DNA of 50,517 nucleotides, from NCBI RefSeq assembly GCF_002995845.1, contig NZ_PVXP01000021.1:1-50517 (forward strand), written 5' to 3'. Source of the stretch: Clostridium luticellarii (GTDB taxonomy: Bacteria > Bacillota > Clostridia > Clostridiales > Clostridiaceae). Below are positions 19,983-29,513 of the stretch, piece after piece. Position numbers and translations under genes: made by a program. The notes below the pieces were generated by a model. That model had not been told where the DNA came from and did no database searches. It saw nothing but the letters and a program-made list of their open reading frames with translations. The stretch's first letter is position 1. Each line of letters starts with the position of its first letter.

Positions 19983-20822
19983 ATGAGTGAATGTGTTAGC
20001 AAGTTTTTTTTATACGACGATAAAGTAAAAGAAAGAGAAAAATTTGACGATAATATACTTAGAGAGGGAAAATCACTGTATGAAGTAATACGTATAATAG
20101 ATGGCAGACCTTTATTTTTAAAAGCCCATCTGGACAGACTAGACAATTCATTCAGGATAACAGATTTGAAACTCTGGCTTACGAGGGAAGAAATTACATT
20201 GAGTATAATTAAACTTATACAGGTGAATCAAATTCACGATGGAAATGTAAGACTTATATTCAATTTTGGTGAAAATAATAGATTTTTAGCGTATTTTGTA
20301 GAACATCATTACCCATCTCCTGAAGATTACCAGGAGGGAGTGCGTACTGACTTCTTTCATATTGAGAGGGAAAATCCAAATGCCAAAGTGGTGAATCGGG
20401 AATTTAGAGCACGGGTGGATAGAAAAATAGAGGACAGCGGCATATTTGAGGCGGTGCTCGTAAACAGGCTGGGAAACATAACTGAAGGAAGCAGGTCCAA
20501 TATATTTATGATAAAAGATGAAAAGGTTATGACGGCACCTCTTGAAACAGTGCTGCCTGGAACTACCAGAAATATTATAATGCAGATTTGCACTGGATTG
20601 GGTTTGCAGGTACTGGAGCAGAATGTAAACTACAGGGACATAGATAAATTTGATGCCGTTTTCATATCTGGCACTTCTCCAAAAGTGCTGCCCGTAAAGG
20701 CAGTGGGAGATATTCAATTTGACTCTGCCAGCAATAGGATACTACTTAGGATAATGAATGCATATAACAGGGAAGTGAAAAATGACATAGAAAATTTTAA
20801 AACAGAAGAATATGTAAAATAG
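19983..20822 (+). CDS. Class IV PLP-dependent aminotransferase/lyase
   Basis: 279 residues of the BCAT/D-amino-acid aminotransferase/PabC fold. Lys135 in AKVVNREFR aligns with the PLP lysine of PabC-type enzymes (K-x-x-N-R), and VNRLGNITEGSRSNIFMI is the family signature, with Glu for the pyridine nitrogen. FISGTSPKVLPV is the late conserved loop. It could be a 4-amino-4-deoxychorismate lyase (folate), a D-alanine aminotransferase or a branched-chain aminotransferase; no pabA/pabB or ilv gene is adjacent. ATG follows AGAGGGAG. Unrelated to the downstream motility genes, it probably marks the operon boundary. Confidence 0.85.
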   Translation: MSECVSKFFLYDDKVKEREKFDDNILREGKSLYEVIRIIDGRPLFLKAHLDRLDNSFRITDLKLWLTREEITLSIIKLIQVNQIHDGNVRLIFNFGENNRFLAYFVEHHYPSPEDYQEGVRTDFFHIERENPNAKVVNREFRARVDRKIEDSGIFEAVLVNRLGNITEGSRSNIFMIKDEKVMTAPLETVLPGTTRNIIMQICTGLGLQVLEQNVNYRDIDKFDAVFISGTSPKVLPVKAVGDIQFDSASNRILLRIMNAYNREVKNDIENFKTEEYVK

Positions 20823-20866
20823 TAAAAAATTTTTACAGTTAAGCTTTTATTGTGGGGGAGATTATT

Positions 20867-22843
20867 ATGAAAAAGATATACGAGGGAATTTCACTGGAGG
20901 AATGCCTTAAATCTGCAAGCCGCGAGATGAACACACCTGTGGATAAATTGGGATACAACATATTGAAGGAAAAAAAATCATTTTTCAAGAAGAAGAAAAT
21001 AGTAGTGGAAATTTTTGAAAGTAATGTAAAAGAAGAAGTGACACCTTCTGAAAAAAAAGAAGTGGTGTCTTCCGGGGAGAAGGCCCAGAATTTTGGCATA
21101 GATAAAAATAACGGCGGCATCAAGGTGGTTCATGGCGAAATAATTGTAAAGAATCCTAAAGAAGACGGAAAACCTGCAATGATCTATAAGAGCAAGGGAA
21201 TGACTATTTTAGTGGATGGAGTGGAAGTTGAAGATAGATGTGAGGTTTTTGAACATAGTGATATAAAGGTTAATTTTTATGAAAATGAACCAAAGAGGGA
21301 ATTGAATATATATGTATCTGATGACAGGATGAGTGCCTATCTGGAAGTAAGATATACTCCTAAAAATAAATATGTGTTGAAAGATGAAGAAGAAAGTCAG
21401 AAATTAAGCTTTAAAGCTGAAATAAGTGAGAGAGTGTTTCCGCCTAAGTATACCGCAGAGGAAATCAAAGAAGAATTATCCAATAATAATGTGGTTTATG
21501 GTATAATAGAAGAAAATTTAGGGAAATCCGTAGAAAATAATAAAAAAGTGCTCATAGCAAGAGGAAAAGAACCCATGGATGGAAAAGATGATCTAATAGA
21601 GTCGAAATTTAAGACTTTTTCTGATCTAGAAGAGGATCAGCTGGGCAATGTGGATTTTAAAAGTATAGGATCTGTAAATGCAGTAAAAAAAGGGGATATA
21701 ATTGCAGTAAGGCATGTGGGAACCAAAGGTGAAAAAGGCCTTGATGTAAACGGCAGGGTATTGAAATGCAAAAATGGAAAGCAGTTAAAGCTTAAAGCAG
21801 GAGTAGGCTGTATACTCAGAGATGCAGATACGGTGGAAGCAGCTATTGATGGAAAGCCCGGTGTAGATGGAAATACCTATTATGTACACCAGGTTCATGA
21901 GATAAATGGTGATGTGGATTTGAGCACTGGAAATGTGAGATTTATAGGAGATGTAGTAGTGCATGGAGATATAAAAGAGGGAATGAAAGTGGTATGCGGG
22001 AATGATCTCACCGTGGACAGAGAAGTGGAGAGGGCAAATTTAACTGCCGTTGGTAATATAATTATAGGCGGCAGTGTAGTTGCGTCAAAAATATGCGGCG
22101 GTGGAGAAAATGTAAAAAAGCTCAATGCAGTGGAGCATCTGAAAAAATTCAGTGAGAATCTGACTAAACTGACCGAAGTGGTGAAGGAGATAAAAACCTA
22201 CAATTTACTTGGAGCAAATAAAAAAGACGGTGAAATAATAAAGATATTGCTGGAAAATAAATTTAAAATTCTTTTAAGATTGAGTATAAATGTGATTGCA
22301 GATTTAAATATGGACAGCGATAATAATGAAGAGGATGAAATAGTCCAATATATAAAGACGAAATTCATGGGAATAGGACCCATAAGTATAAAAAATTATT
22401 TAGAACTAAATGAACTCATATATAAAGTCGATAATAAAGTGGAGTACTTTGAAAAAACGCTTGAACTTCCTGTGAATGTAAGCATAGCTTATTGCCAGGA
22501 TTCAGACATACAGAGCTCAGGCGGTGTGATGATTACAGGAAAGGGAGAATACATATCGGACATTAAAGCCAGTAATTCTATTAAGTTTATAATGGAGGGA
22601 AGTGTGGCGAGAGGAGGAACTTTGAAAGCCGGAGAAGAGATCAAATGCAAGGTGGTGGGAAGTACGGCGGGTGTGTCCACCAAGCTTCAGGTGGGAAGCG
22701 AAGGCAATATATGGGCTGATATAGCTTACCACAATACCATATTCAAGGTTGGAAACAGGGAAAGCGTACTGGATTCTCCAAGTAAAAATGTGCATGCTTA
22801 TTTAAAAGACGGCCTCATAGTAGTAGATAAATTTGTATTGTAA
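20867..22843 (+). CDS. FapA-family (DUF342) protein
   Basis: 658 residues from ATG at 20867 behind GGGGGAG; an in-frame GTG at 20852 lies in the ribosome binding site. The N-terminus (EGISLEECLKSASREM) resembles the Jag-N/KOW-like RNA-associated domain. A Lys/Glu linker follows, then the DUF342 core around 170-420 (GTKGEKGLDVNGRVL, GDVDLSTGNVRFIGDVVVHG, GNIIIGGSVV), a repetitive beta-helix. A helical segment and a second beta-helix end follow (SDIQSSGGVMITGKGEY, KVVGSTAGVSTKLQVG). Members occur in chemotaxis/flagellar operons of Firmicutes and Vibrio and have been linked to polar or flagellar assembly. It leads the che operon here. Confidence 0.8.
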   Translation: MKKIYEGISLEECLKSASREMNTPVDKLGYNILKEKKSFFKKKKIVVEIFESNVKEEVTPSEKKEVVSSGEKAQNFGIDKNNGGIKVVHGEIIVKNPKEDGKPAMIYKSKGMTILVDGVEVEDRCEVFEHSDIKVNFYENEPKRELNIYVSDDRMSAYLEVRYTPKNKYVLKDEEESQKLSFKAEISERVFPPKYTAEEIKEELSNNNVVYGIIEENLGKSVENNKKVLIARGKEPMDGKDDLIESKFKTFSDLEEDQLGNVDFKSIGSVNAVKKGDIIAVRHVGTKGEKGLDVNGRVLKCKNGKQLKLKAGVGCILRDADTVEAAIDGKPGVDGNTYYVHQVHEINGDVDLSTGNVRFIGDVVVHGDIKEGMKVVCGNDLTVDREVERANLTAVGNIIIGGSVVASKICGGGENVKKLNAVEHLKKFSENLTKLTEVVKEIKTYNLLGANKKDGEIIKILLENKFKILLRLSINVIADLNMDSDNNEEDEIVQYIKTKFMGIGPISIKNYLELNELIYKVDNKVEYFEKTLELPVNVSIAYCQDSDIQSSGGVMITGKGEYISDIKASNSIKFIMEGSVARGGTLKAGEEIKCKVVGSTAGVSTKLQVGSEGNIWADIAYHNTIFKVGNRESVLDSPSKNVHAYLKDGLIVVDKFVL

Positions 22844-22880
22844 TTATAGATTATTTTAAATAATTAAGGAGGATTTTTAA

Positions 22881-23327
22881 ATGGATGACAAGGAAATAAA
22901 AGTGTTGATATTCAGTATAGGTGAAGAATATTATGCTACGGATATTATGGAGATAGAGAGAATTTTAGGATATGAGGAGACTACCAAACTGCCTGATTCA
23001 CCTGATTTTGTGGAAGGAGTCATAAATTATGAGGGTAATATACTTCCTATTATATCCCTTACTAAAAGATTTGGACTTGATTCCCAGCAGAAGAGTGATC
23101 AGGCTAAAATTATAGTTACAAAACAGGATGGAAATAAAATAGGGATAGTAGTTGATGTGGTATCTGAAGTAAGAGATATAAATTCCGATAATATAGAGGT
23201 ACCTCCTGAAATAATATCTGGAATATCCAAGAGATATATCAAGGGACTTATAAAAATAGATGAAAAGATAATAATATTTTTGAATTTGGCAAAGATATTG
23301 ACAGAAGAGGAGAAGGAACTCATATAA
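22881..23327 (+). CDS. cheW: CheW-type chemotaxis coupling protein (first copy)
   Basis: 148 residues, a single CheW SH3-like domain: KVLIFSIGEEYYATDIMEIERIL, EGVINYEGNILPIISL (the conserved NxRGxxLPvxdL segment) and IVVDVVSEVRDI. CheW bridges chemoreceptors and CheA. It differs from the second copy at 29085. No receiver domain is attached, so it is not CheV. ATG follows AAGGAGGA. It lies between the FapA-like gene and cheD in one run of genes with gaps under 40 bp. Confidence 0.9.
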   Translation: MDDKEIKVLIFSIGEEYYATDIMEIERILGYEETTKLPDSPDFVEGVINYEGNILPIISLTKRFGLDSQQKSDQAKIIVTKQDGNKIGIVVDVVSEVRDINSDNIEVPPEIISGISKRYIKGLIKIDEKIIIFLNLAKILTEEEKELI

Positions 23328-23351
23328 TTTAAATTGAGAGGTTGCATACTT

Positions 23352-23840
23352 ATGGAGATAAAAGAAATAAAGGTAGGAATAGCAGATATGAATACCGCCA
23401 GTTCTCCGGATAAAATTATAACTATAGGATTGGGTTCCTGTGTGGGAATAGCTCTTTATAACAGAAGGATAAACGCAGGTGGATTGGCACACATAATGCT
23501 GCCGGACAGTACTCAGTTCAGCAGTAAAAAAAATCCGATGAAATTTGCTGATTTAGCCGTTCCCATGTTGATAGAAAAATTGGAAAGATTAGGTATAAAC
23601 AAAAGTGAGCTGAAGGCAAAGATAGCTGGAGGAGCGTCCATGTTTAATTTTTCAGATAAAAGTATGATTATGGACATAGGAAGAAGAAATGGTGATGCGG
23701 TGAAAAATATACTGCAGAAGTACTCCATTCCCATATTGGCGGAAGATCTGGGAGGTAATAAAGGGAGGACCATGATATTCGATACTTCCAATGGAGTAGT
23801 TAGAATAAAAACAGTGGGAATAGGTATGAAGGAAATTTAG
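23352..23840 (+). CDS. cheD: Chemoreceptor glutamine deamidase CheD
   Basis: 162 residues from ATG at 23352, 10 nt after GAGAGG; the open frame from 23334 begins before the ribosome binding site. The Cys protease-like triad is visible: Cys30 in GLGSCVGIAL, His47 in GGLAHIMLP and Thr24 in IIT, with the same spacing as Thr21/Cys27/His44 of Thermotoga CheD. It deamidates receptor Gln residues and, in Bacillus-like systems, is bound and controlled by CheC, whose gene lies 4 kb downstream. GDAVKNILQKYSIPILAEDLGG is the usual C-terminal block. Confidence 0.92.
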   Translation: MEIKEIKVGIADMNTASSPDKIITIGLGSCVGIALYNRRINAGGLAHIMLPDSTQFSSKKNPMKFADLAVPMLIEKLERLGINKSELKAKIAGGASMFNFSDKSMIMDIGRRNGDAVKNILQKYSIPILAEDLGGNKGRTMIFDTSNGVVRIKTVGIGMKEI

Positions 23841-23862
23841 AGATTAATGGAGTGATAGTGCT

Positions 23863-24969
23863 TTGTATAAAATTAGAGTTTTAGTGGTAGATGATTCTGC
23901 ACTCATGAGGAAAATAATTTCGGACATGATAAATGATGACCCTTCTATGGAAGCTGTAGGTACAGCTAGAAATGGTGAAGATCTTTTAGACAAGCTTTCT
24001 GTAAAATTCAGGGGGAATATGCCTGATATGATTACACTGGATGTGGAAATGCCTAAAATGGACGGCATAACCGCCCTTAAAGAATTGAAAAAGAGAGGAA
24101 TAGATATACCGGTAATAGTTTTAAGCAGTATTTCTAAAGAAGGTACAAAGCTTACCATGGAATGTCTTGAGGCAGGAGCATTTGATTTTTTGCCCAAACC
24201 TTCCGGCACCATATCTTTAGATATAAATAAAGTGAAAATGGAGTTGGTACAGAAAATAAAGGCAGCTTATGGAAGTATAAACAGGATAAAGAAAAGCTCA
24301 GGTACGGCAGATAGAGAGAAAAGCAGAGAAGAGACTGCCGCTTACGTCAGGCCTGTTTTGAAAAATACAGAAAGCATGAGAGTGGAGAGAAAAAAACATA
24401 TAGATGCAGTGGTGATAGGGGCGTCTACAGGTGGACCAAAGGCACTGTATTCAGTTATAACAAAGTTTCCCGAGGATATTGGAGTGCCGGTATTTGTAGT
24501 GCAGCATATGCCTGTAGGATTTACCAGGGCTTTTGCAGAAAGGCTTGATTCCAATTCACATTTAAAGGTTCTGGAGGCGGGCAGTAGTATAGATGTGAAA
24601 AAAAATACTGTTTATGTAGCTCCTGCAGGATTTCATATGGAAGTCTGGAAGGATAAAAAGATACATTTAAATGAAGAACCTGCTATCTGGGGTGTAAGGC
24701 CTGCTGTGGATAAATTGTTTTTATCTGCCTCCCGGGTGTACGGGGAAAATATAGTAAGTGCAGTTTTGACCGGCATGGGAAGAGATGGGGCAAATGGAAC
24801 CGTGGAGATAAAAAAAGGCGGTGGAATTACCATAGCTGAAGATGAATCCACCTGTACCATTTATGGTATGCCAAAAGCGGCTTATGCCACCGGCAAAGTG
24901 GATATAGTGCTGCCCATAGATAAAATAGCAGATGAAATATTGAAAATAATAAGACTGGGCAGGAGGTAG
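23863..24969 (+). CDS. cheB: Chemotaxis response regulator protein-glutamate methylesterase
   Basis: 368 residues. An N-terminal receiver domain carries Asp10/Asp11, phospho-acceptor Asp60 (TLDVEMPKMDG) and Lys112 (PKPSG). A basic linker follows (about 140-178). The C-terminal esterase has Ser188 (IGASTGGP), His215 (VVQHMPVGFT) and Asp308 (GMGRDGANG). Phosphorylated CheB removes methyl groups from receptor glutamates and opposes CheR, the next gene, for adaptation. The start is TTG at 23863 behind GGAGTGA, 22 bp after cheD. Confidence 0.95.
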   Translation: MYKIRVLVVDDSALMRKIISDMINDDPSMEAVGTARNGEDLLDKLSVKFRGNMPDMITLDVEMPKMDGITALKELKKRGIDIPVIVLSSISKEGTKLTMECLEAGAFDFLPKPSGTISLDINKVKMELVQKIKAAYGSINRIKKSSGTADREKSREETAAYVRPVLKNTESMRVERKKHIDAVVIGASTGGPKALYSVITKFPEDIGVPVFVVQHMPVGFTRAFAERLDSNSHLKVLEAGSSIDVKKNTVYVAPAGFHMEVWKDKKIHLNEEPAIWGVRPAVDKLFLSASRVYGENIVSAVLTGMGRDGANGTVEIKKGGGITIAEDESTCTIYGMPKAAYATGKVDIVLPIDKIADEILKIIRLGRR

Positions 24970-24973
24970 AACT

Positions 24974-25747
24974 ATGGTTATGGATATGGATTATTTTGAA
25001 AAGTGGGTTCTCAGGGAATTCAATATAAATCTGTCTGCCTACAAGCCAAATCAGCTGCACCGGCGGATAAACAGCCTTATGTCCAGAGTTGGCGTAAAAA
25101 GCATAGAGGAATATATAGCACTTCTAAAAGCGGACGTCCTGCAGAGAAAAAAGTTTCTGGACTTTATAACCATAAACGTATCTGAATTCTTTAGAAATCC
25201 GGAAATATTTGCAGAGCTTAAAGCCAGGCTGCAGGAGGAACTTCTGTGCAGGAACAATTCTTTGAAAATATGGAGTGCGGCCTGCTCAATTGGAGCTGAG
25301 CCCTATTCGGTGGCCATATATCTAAATGAATTAAGTCCCCTGGGCAGACACAGGATAATCGCAACAGATATAGACAATACCATAATTGAAAGAGCAAGGA
25401 GAGGCGAATATGCTCTATCGGAAATAAAAAATGTAAAAAATGAATATTTAAATAAGTATTTTACACTAAAAGACGATAAATATATCATAACCGATAAAAT
25501 CAAGAATATGGTCACTTTTAAAAAGCATGACCTTATCCTTGAAAGGTATGAAGATAATTTTGATTTGATAATATGTAGAAACGTGGTTATATATTTCAAT
25601 CAGGATATAAAGGACAATATATACAAAAAATTCAGCAAATCTTTGAAAAAGGGAGGTTTGTTATTTGTAGGAGCCACTGAAAGCATATATAATTATAAAG
25701 ATTATGATTTTGAAAAGGCATCTACCTTTATGTACAGAAAGCTATAA
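24974..25747 (+). CDS. cheR: Chemotaxis protein methyltransferase CheR
   Basis: 257 residues. A short all-helical N-terminal domain (LREFNINLSAYKPNQLHRRI) precedes a SAM-binding Rossmann domain: NVSEFFRNPEIF, WSAACSIGAEPYS (motif I), ATDIDNTIIERARRGEY, RNVVIYFN and KGGLLFVGATES. It methylates receptor glutamates. The gene follows cheB by 4 bp with AGGAGG overlapping the cheB end, implying translational coupling. A second out-of-frame ORF near 25003 is a shadow. Confidence 0.95.
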   Translation: MVMDMDYFEKWVLREFNINLSAYKPNQLHRRINSLMSRVGVKSIEEYIALLKADVLQRKKFLDFITINVSEFFRNPEIFAELKARLQEELLCRNNSLKIWSAACSIGAEPYSVAIYLNELSPLGRHRIIATDIDNTIIERARRGEYALSEIKNVKNEYLNKYFTLKDDKYIITDKIKNMVTFKKHDLILERYEDNFDLIICRNVVIYFNQDIKDNIYKKFSKSLKKGGLLFVGATESIYNYKDYDFEKASTFMYRKL

Positions 25748-25759
25748 GGAGGGAAATAA

Positions 25760-27874
25760 ATGGATACGTCGCAGTATATGGATATGTTTCTGGAGGAAGC
25801 AATGGACAATTTGCAGACGCTGAATGATTCGCTGCTTCAACTTGAACAGGAACCGGATAATATAGACAAGGTGAATGAAATCTTTAGAGTTGCACATACC
25901 ATAAAGGGAATGGCGGCAACCATGGGTTTTAACGAAGTGGCAGAACTCACACATAAAATGGAGGATGTATTATCTGAATTTAGAGATGGAGAGCTTAAAG
26001 TCACCCAGGATGTAGTCACAGTTTTGTTCAAGTGCCTGGATACCCTTGAACACATGATAAAGAATATAGAAGATGGAGTAGATGAAAAAGTGCCTATTGA
26101 AGGCATTATACAGGAACTGGAAAAGATCTCGGGTAACCCTCAGCAAGTATCCGCCGGACAAAAAAATGCAGAAACCAAAGGCAGCAGTGAAAATACCACA
26201 GTGGAAGCTAAAGACAATAGTGAAGATAATGCAGTGAAAACCAGTGAGGCAGATGTCTCTTCTGTGGCATTGAATGAGTATGATATAAATGTGGTAAAGC
26301 AGGCAGGAGACAAGGGCTTTAAAGCTTATGAGATAAAAATTGATTTGAGTGAAAACACACTTTTGAAGTCCGCCAGAGCATTTCTAATATTCAAAAACCT
26401 GGAGGAAATAGGAGAGATAATAAAATCTATTCCCGGTGTAGAGGACATAGAAAATGAAGATTTTGAATTTGAGATACAGCTTGTATTATTGACCAAAGAT
26501 GATGAGGATAAAGTTTATAATACTGTCAGCAATATATCTGAAGTTGAAAAAGTAGATGTAAAAGCTGTAGATATAAAATCCGTGAAGGAGAAGAAAATCC
26601 AGGAAAATACATCTAAAGAAGATGAAATAAAAGCCAGATCCAAAAGTCAGGCTGCAGCTAAAGACACTATAAAGCCCAAGCCTGCTGTCTCAGGAACCAG
26701 GAAAAAAGAAAATAAAAATGCTGCTAAAAAACAAAACCACAAGAAAGTTCACCAATCTGTAAGGGTGGATCTGGAAAGACTCGACAAGTTCATGAACATG
26801 GTATCTGAGCTGGTCATAAATAGGACAAGGCTTGAACAGATAAGCAGCAATTATAAACTGACTGAGCTCAATGAAACTTTAGAGCAGGTTGCAAGAACCA
26901 CTTCCGATCTTCAGGATCTGGTGATGAAAATCAGGATGCTGCCGCTGGATACGGTATTTAACAGATTCCCCAGAATGATAAGGGATTTGTCTGTAGAGCT
27001 GGACAAGGAAATGAAACTTATTATTCAAGGGGCGGATACAGAACTTGACAGGACAGTAATAGATGAAATAGGAGAACCTCTGATTCACTTGATCAGAAAT
27101 GCCGCAGATCACGGTGTGGAGCCTAAAGAAGAGAGAATTGCAAAAGGAAAGGATCCTGTAGGTAAAATAAAACTCATTGCATATCAGGAAGGAACCAAGG
27201 CAGTAATAAAAGTTGAGGACGATGGAAGCGGAATACCTGTGGACAAGGTAAAGGAAAAGGCAGAAAGCATTGGCATAAATACGGAAGGCATGTCGGACAA
27301 TGATATAAAAAATCTCATATTCATGCAGGGATTCAGCACCAATAAAGAAGTTACCGATATCTCAGGAAGAGGAGTGGGCATGGATGTGGTGAAGACCAAA
27401 ATATCCTCTCTGGGAGGCACTGTTGATCTCATAAGTGAAAAAGACAAGGGATCTTCCTTTATAATAAGGCTTCCTCTTACCCTTCAGATAATTCAGGTGC
27501 TGCTTGTAGGAGCAGGGAATGAGACCATGGCCATATCCCTTGGATATGTGGACAGAGTTATAGATTACAGCGATGATATGGTTAAAATTACAAATAATAG
27601 GGAAGTTATAATATATAATGGAAGTGTAATACCTCTTGTAAGGTTGTATGACAAACTTGGAATTGCGAAATCCGACAGCAGAAAAAAATACATTGTCATA
27701 GTCAAAGTAGGGGAGAAGACTGTAGGACTCATGGTGGATTCACTTTTGGGGCAGAGGGAAATTGTCATAAAGCCTCTTGGAAAAACACTGCAGAACCTGA
27801 AAGAATACATGGGAGCAACAATACTTGGCGATGGACTTGTAACGCTTATACTGGATGTTGCTTTCATAGTGTAG
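25760..27874 (+). CDS. cheA: Chemotaxis histidine kinase CheA
   Basis: 704 residues with the five CheA domains in order. P1 HPt has phosphorylated His46 in FRVAHTIKGMAATMGF. P2 (about 180-285) is a CheY/CheB docking domain between two charged linkers. P3 dimerisation: SVRVDLERLDKFMNMVSELV. P4 kinase: LIHLIRNAADHGVEP (N box), EDDGSGIPVDKV (G1) and ISGRGVGMDVVKTKI (G2). P5 is CheW-like (VGAGNETMAISLGYVDRVI). It autophosphorylates under receptor control and passes phosphate to CheY and CheB. ATG follows AAGGAGGGAAA, 12 bp after cheR. Confidence 0.96.
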   Translation: MDTSQYMDMFLEEAMDNLQTLNDSLLQLEQEPDNIDKVNEIFRVAHTIKGMAATMGFNEVAELTHKMEDVLSEFRDGELKVTQDVVTVLFKCLDTLEHMIKNIEDGVDEKVPIEGIIQELEKISGNPQQVSAGQKNAETKGSSENTTVEAKDNSEDNAVKTSEADVSSVALNEYDINVVKQAGDKGFKAYEIKIDLSENTLLKSARAFLIFKNLEEIGEIIKSIPGVEDIENEDFEFEIQLVLLTKDDEDKVYNTVSNISEVEKVDVKAVDIKSVKEKKIQENTSKEDEIKARSKSQAAAKDTIKPKPAVSGTRKKENKNAAKKQNHKKVHQSVRVDLERLDKFMNMVSELVINRTRLEQISSNYKLTELNETLEQVARTTSDLQDLVMKIRMLPLDTVFNRFPRMIRDLSVELDKEMKLIIQGADTELDRTVIDEIGEPLIHLIRNAADHGVEPKEERIAKGKDPVGKIKLIAYQEGTKAVIKVEDDGSGIPVDKVKEKAESIGINTEGMSDNDIKNLIFMQGFSTNKEVTDISGRGVGMDVVKTKISSLGGTVDLISEKDKGSSFIIRLPLTLQIIQVLLVGAGNETMAISLGYVDRVIDYSDDMVKITNNREVIIYNGSVIPLVRLYDKLGIAKSDSRKKYIVIVKVGEKTVGLMVDSLLGQREIVIKPLGKTLQNLKEYMGATILGDGLVTLILDVAFIV

Positions 27875-27885
27875 GGAGGAACATT

Positions 27886-28491
27886 ATGGATTACAAAGAA
27901 CTTACACCCATACAGCTGGATGCACTTAAGGAAGTGGGCAACATAGGTACAGGAAATGCAGCCACGGCCCTTTCACAGCTTTTAAATACAAAAGTTGACA
28001 TGACAGTGCCTTCTATAAACATAGTGCCTTTTCAGGACATTTTTGACAGTATAGGAGGAGATGAGATAGTTGTAGGGGTAATAGTTAGAATACTGGGGGA
28101 TGCACCCGGAAACATACTGTTTATATTTGAAAAAAATACTGCTCTTGATCTTGTGCATATGCTTCTGGGACAGAAAAAAGAATACATGGACGATATGGGA
28201 AATTCGGTTGTATGTGAAGTGGGAAACATAATAGCCAGTTCTTATATGAGTTCAATGGCAAAATTTACAGGATTATATGTTATACCTTCGGTACCTGCAG
28301 TTACCTGTGACATGCTGGGTGCGATACTTTCCACCACATTTATAGAATCAGGACAATTCGATGATTATGTCATTGATATAGAAACACTGCTTATGCAGGA
28401 CAACACTGAGGTAAGCGGGCATTTTTACTATGTTCCTGTGCCCGGATCTCTTGAAAAAATTTTAAATGCCTTAGGAATAGGCAATATATAG
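27886..28491 (+). CDS. cheC: CheY-P phosphatase CheC
   Basis: 201 residues. Two pseudo-symmetric active-site helices, each with E-x3-N, are visible: LKEVGNIGTGNAATALSQLL near residue 13 and CEVGNIIASSYMSSMAKF near 105. CheC dephosphorylates CheY-P and binds CheD, forming the Bacillus-type third adaptation loop together with the cheD at 23352. It starts 11 bp after cheA with AGGGAGGA. The same fold recurs at the N-terminus of FliY encoded downstream. Confidence 0.93.
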   Translation: MDYKELTPIQLDALKEVGNIGTGNAATALSQLLNTKVDMTVPSINIVPFQDIFDSIGGDEIVVGVIVRILGDAPGNILFIFEKNTALDLVHMLLGQKKEYMDDMGNSVVCEVGNIIASSYMSSMAKFTGLYVIPSVPAVTCDMLGAILSTTFIESGQFDDYVIDIETLLMQDNTEVSGHFYYVPVPGSLEKILNALGIGNI

Positions 28492-28516
28492 TAGTATATA
28501 ATTTGGAGGGAAAAAA

Positions 28517-28879
28517 ATGGCTAAAATATTAATTGTGGATGACGCTGCTTTTATGAGAATGATGATAAAGGACATATTAGAAAAAAATGGCTTTGAAATA
28601 GTGGGAGAAGCAAACAATGGAATAAAGGCTGTGGAATTGTATAAGAAGGAAAGCCCTGATGTGGTGACTATGGACATAACGATGCCGGATATGGATGGTA
28701 TTGAAGCTGTAAAGCAGATAAAGGCCATGGATCCGGCTGCCAAGGTGATAATGTGTTCTGCAATGGGACAGCAGACCATGGTCATGGATGCAATAAAGGC
28801 CGGGGCAAGGGATTTTATTGTAAAGCCATTTCAGCCTGACAGGGTGCTGGAGGCTATAAACAAGGTTGTAAACTCATAG
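28517..28879 (+). CDS. cheY: Chemotaxis response regulator CheY
   Basis: 120 residues, a stand-alone receiver. Acidic pair Asp8/Asp9, phospho-acceptor Asp53 (TMDITMPDMDG), Ser81 and Lys103 (VKPFQ) are all present. CheY-P would bind the switch proteins FliM/FliY encoded 0.6-1.6 kb downstream and change motor rotation. ATG follows TTGGAGGGA. It closes the tightly packed part of the operon; a 205-bp gap without a recognisable terminator follows before the second cheW. Confidence 0.94.
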   Translation: MAKILIVDDAAFMRMMIKDILEKNGFEIVGEANNGIKAVELYKKESPDVVTMDITMPDMDGIEAVKQIKAMDPAAKVIMCSAMGQQTMVMDAIKAGARDFIVKPFQPDRVLEAINKVVNS

Positions 28880-29084
28880 ATGAATTGTAGTGAAATGTAA
28901 AATTGCAGTTAAAATTTTATAACCAATATAAAGGTAATGTGATTTATAACGAAATAATTGTGTAGTATTAAATTTTAAATTAAAGATTGAATTTTTACTG
29001 GAATATATGGAAATCGTACTTTAATATGCCAAGCTTATAAGTACATAATTTTGTGTACCCGCTTGTGTACATGGAGGTGTAAAC

Positions 29085-29486
29085 ATGCAGGTTGTCGTAT
29101 TTAAATTGAATAATGAGCAATTTGCTGTGGAAACAGCTAAAGTTCAAAGTATAAATGATGCCATGGAGATAACGAGAGTTCCCAAGGCACCGGCCTATAT
29201 AAAAGGACTTATAAATTTAAGGGGAAATGTAATATCGCTTTTAGACATAAATCTTTTGATGGATATCCCAAAGAGTGATAAAGGCGGAAGCAGTATAATC
29301 ATACTTGAAATGGAAGATGAATTAGTAGGCATAACCGTGGATCAGGTAGATGAAGTTTTGGATTTAGAGGAAAATATTATTGAAAAGGTAAATGATGAAA
29401 GAAAAAAAGCCTATATAGAGGGAATAATAAATCTTGAAGACAGAATAGTTACATTGATCGATATAGACAAACTTCTTTTAAATTAG
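29085..29486 (+). CDS. cheW: CheW-type chemotaxis coupling protein (second copy)
   Basis: 133 residues, single CheW domain: VVFKLNNEQFAVETAKVQSI, IKGLINLRGNVISLLDINLL (a better match to the NLRGxxxxxxDL consensus than the first copy) and VDQVDEVLDLEENII. Two CheW proteins in one operon suggest alternative coupling of CheA to different receptor sets. The upstream gap has a near-palindromic pair of TGTGTAC boxes around CCGCT (29052-29070). The ribosome binding site is GGAGGTG. fliM begins 28 bp after it. Confidence 0.9.
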   Translation: MQVVVFKLNNEQFAVETAKVQSINDAMEITRVPKAPAYIKGLINLRGNVISLLDINLLMDIPKSDKGGSSIIILEMEDELVGITVDQVDEVLDLEENIIEKVNDERKKAYIEGIINLEDRIVTLIDIDKLLLN

Positions 29487-29513
29487 AATTTTCACAAGAA
29501 ATGAGGGGAGAGA

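Noticed and set aside
24974-25185. Overlapping 60-residue ORF within cheR
   Set aside because: Shadow frame; no own ribosome binding site and cheR is clear.
29052-29070. SigD promoter before the second cheW (ACCCG near TGTGTAC)
   Set aside because: No TAAA at the correct distance and no CGATAA string.
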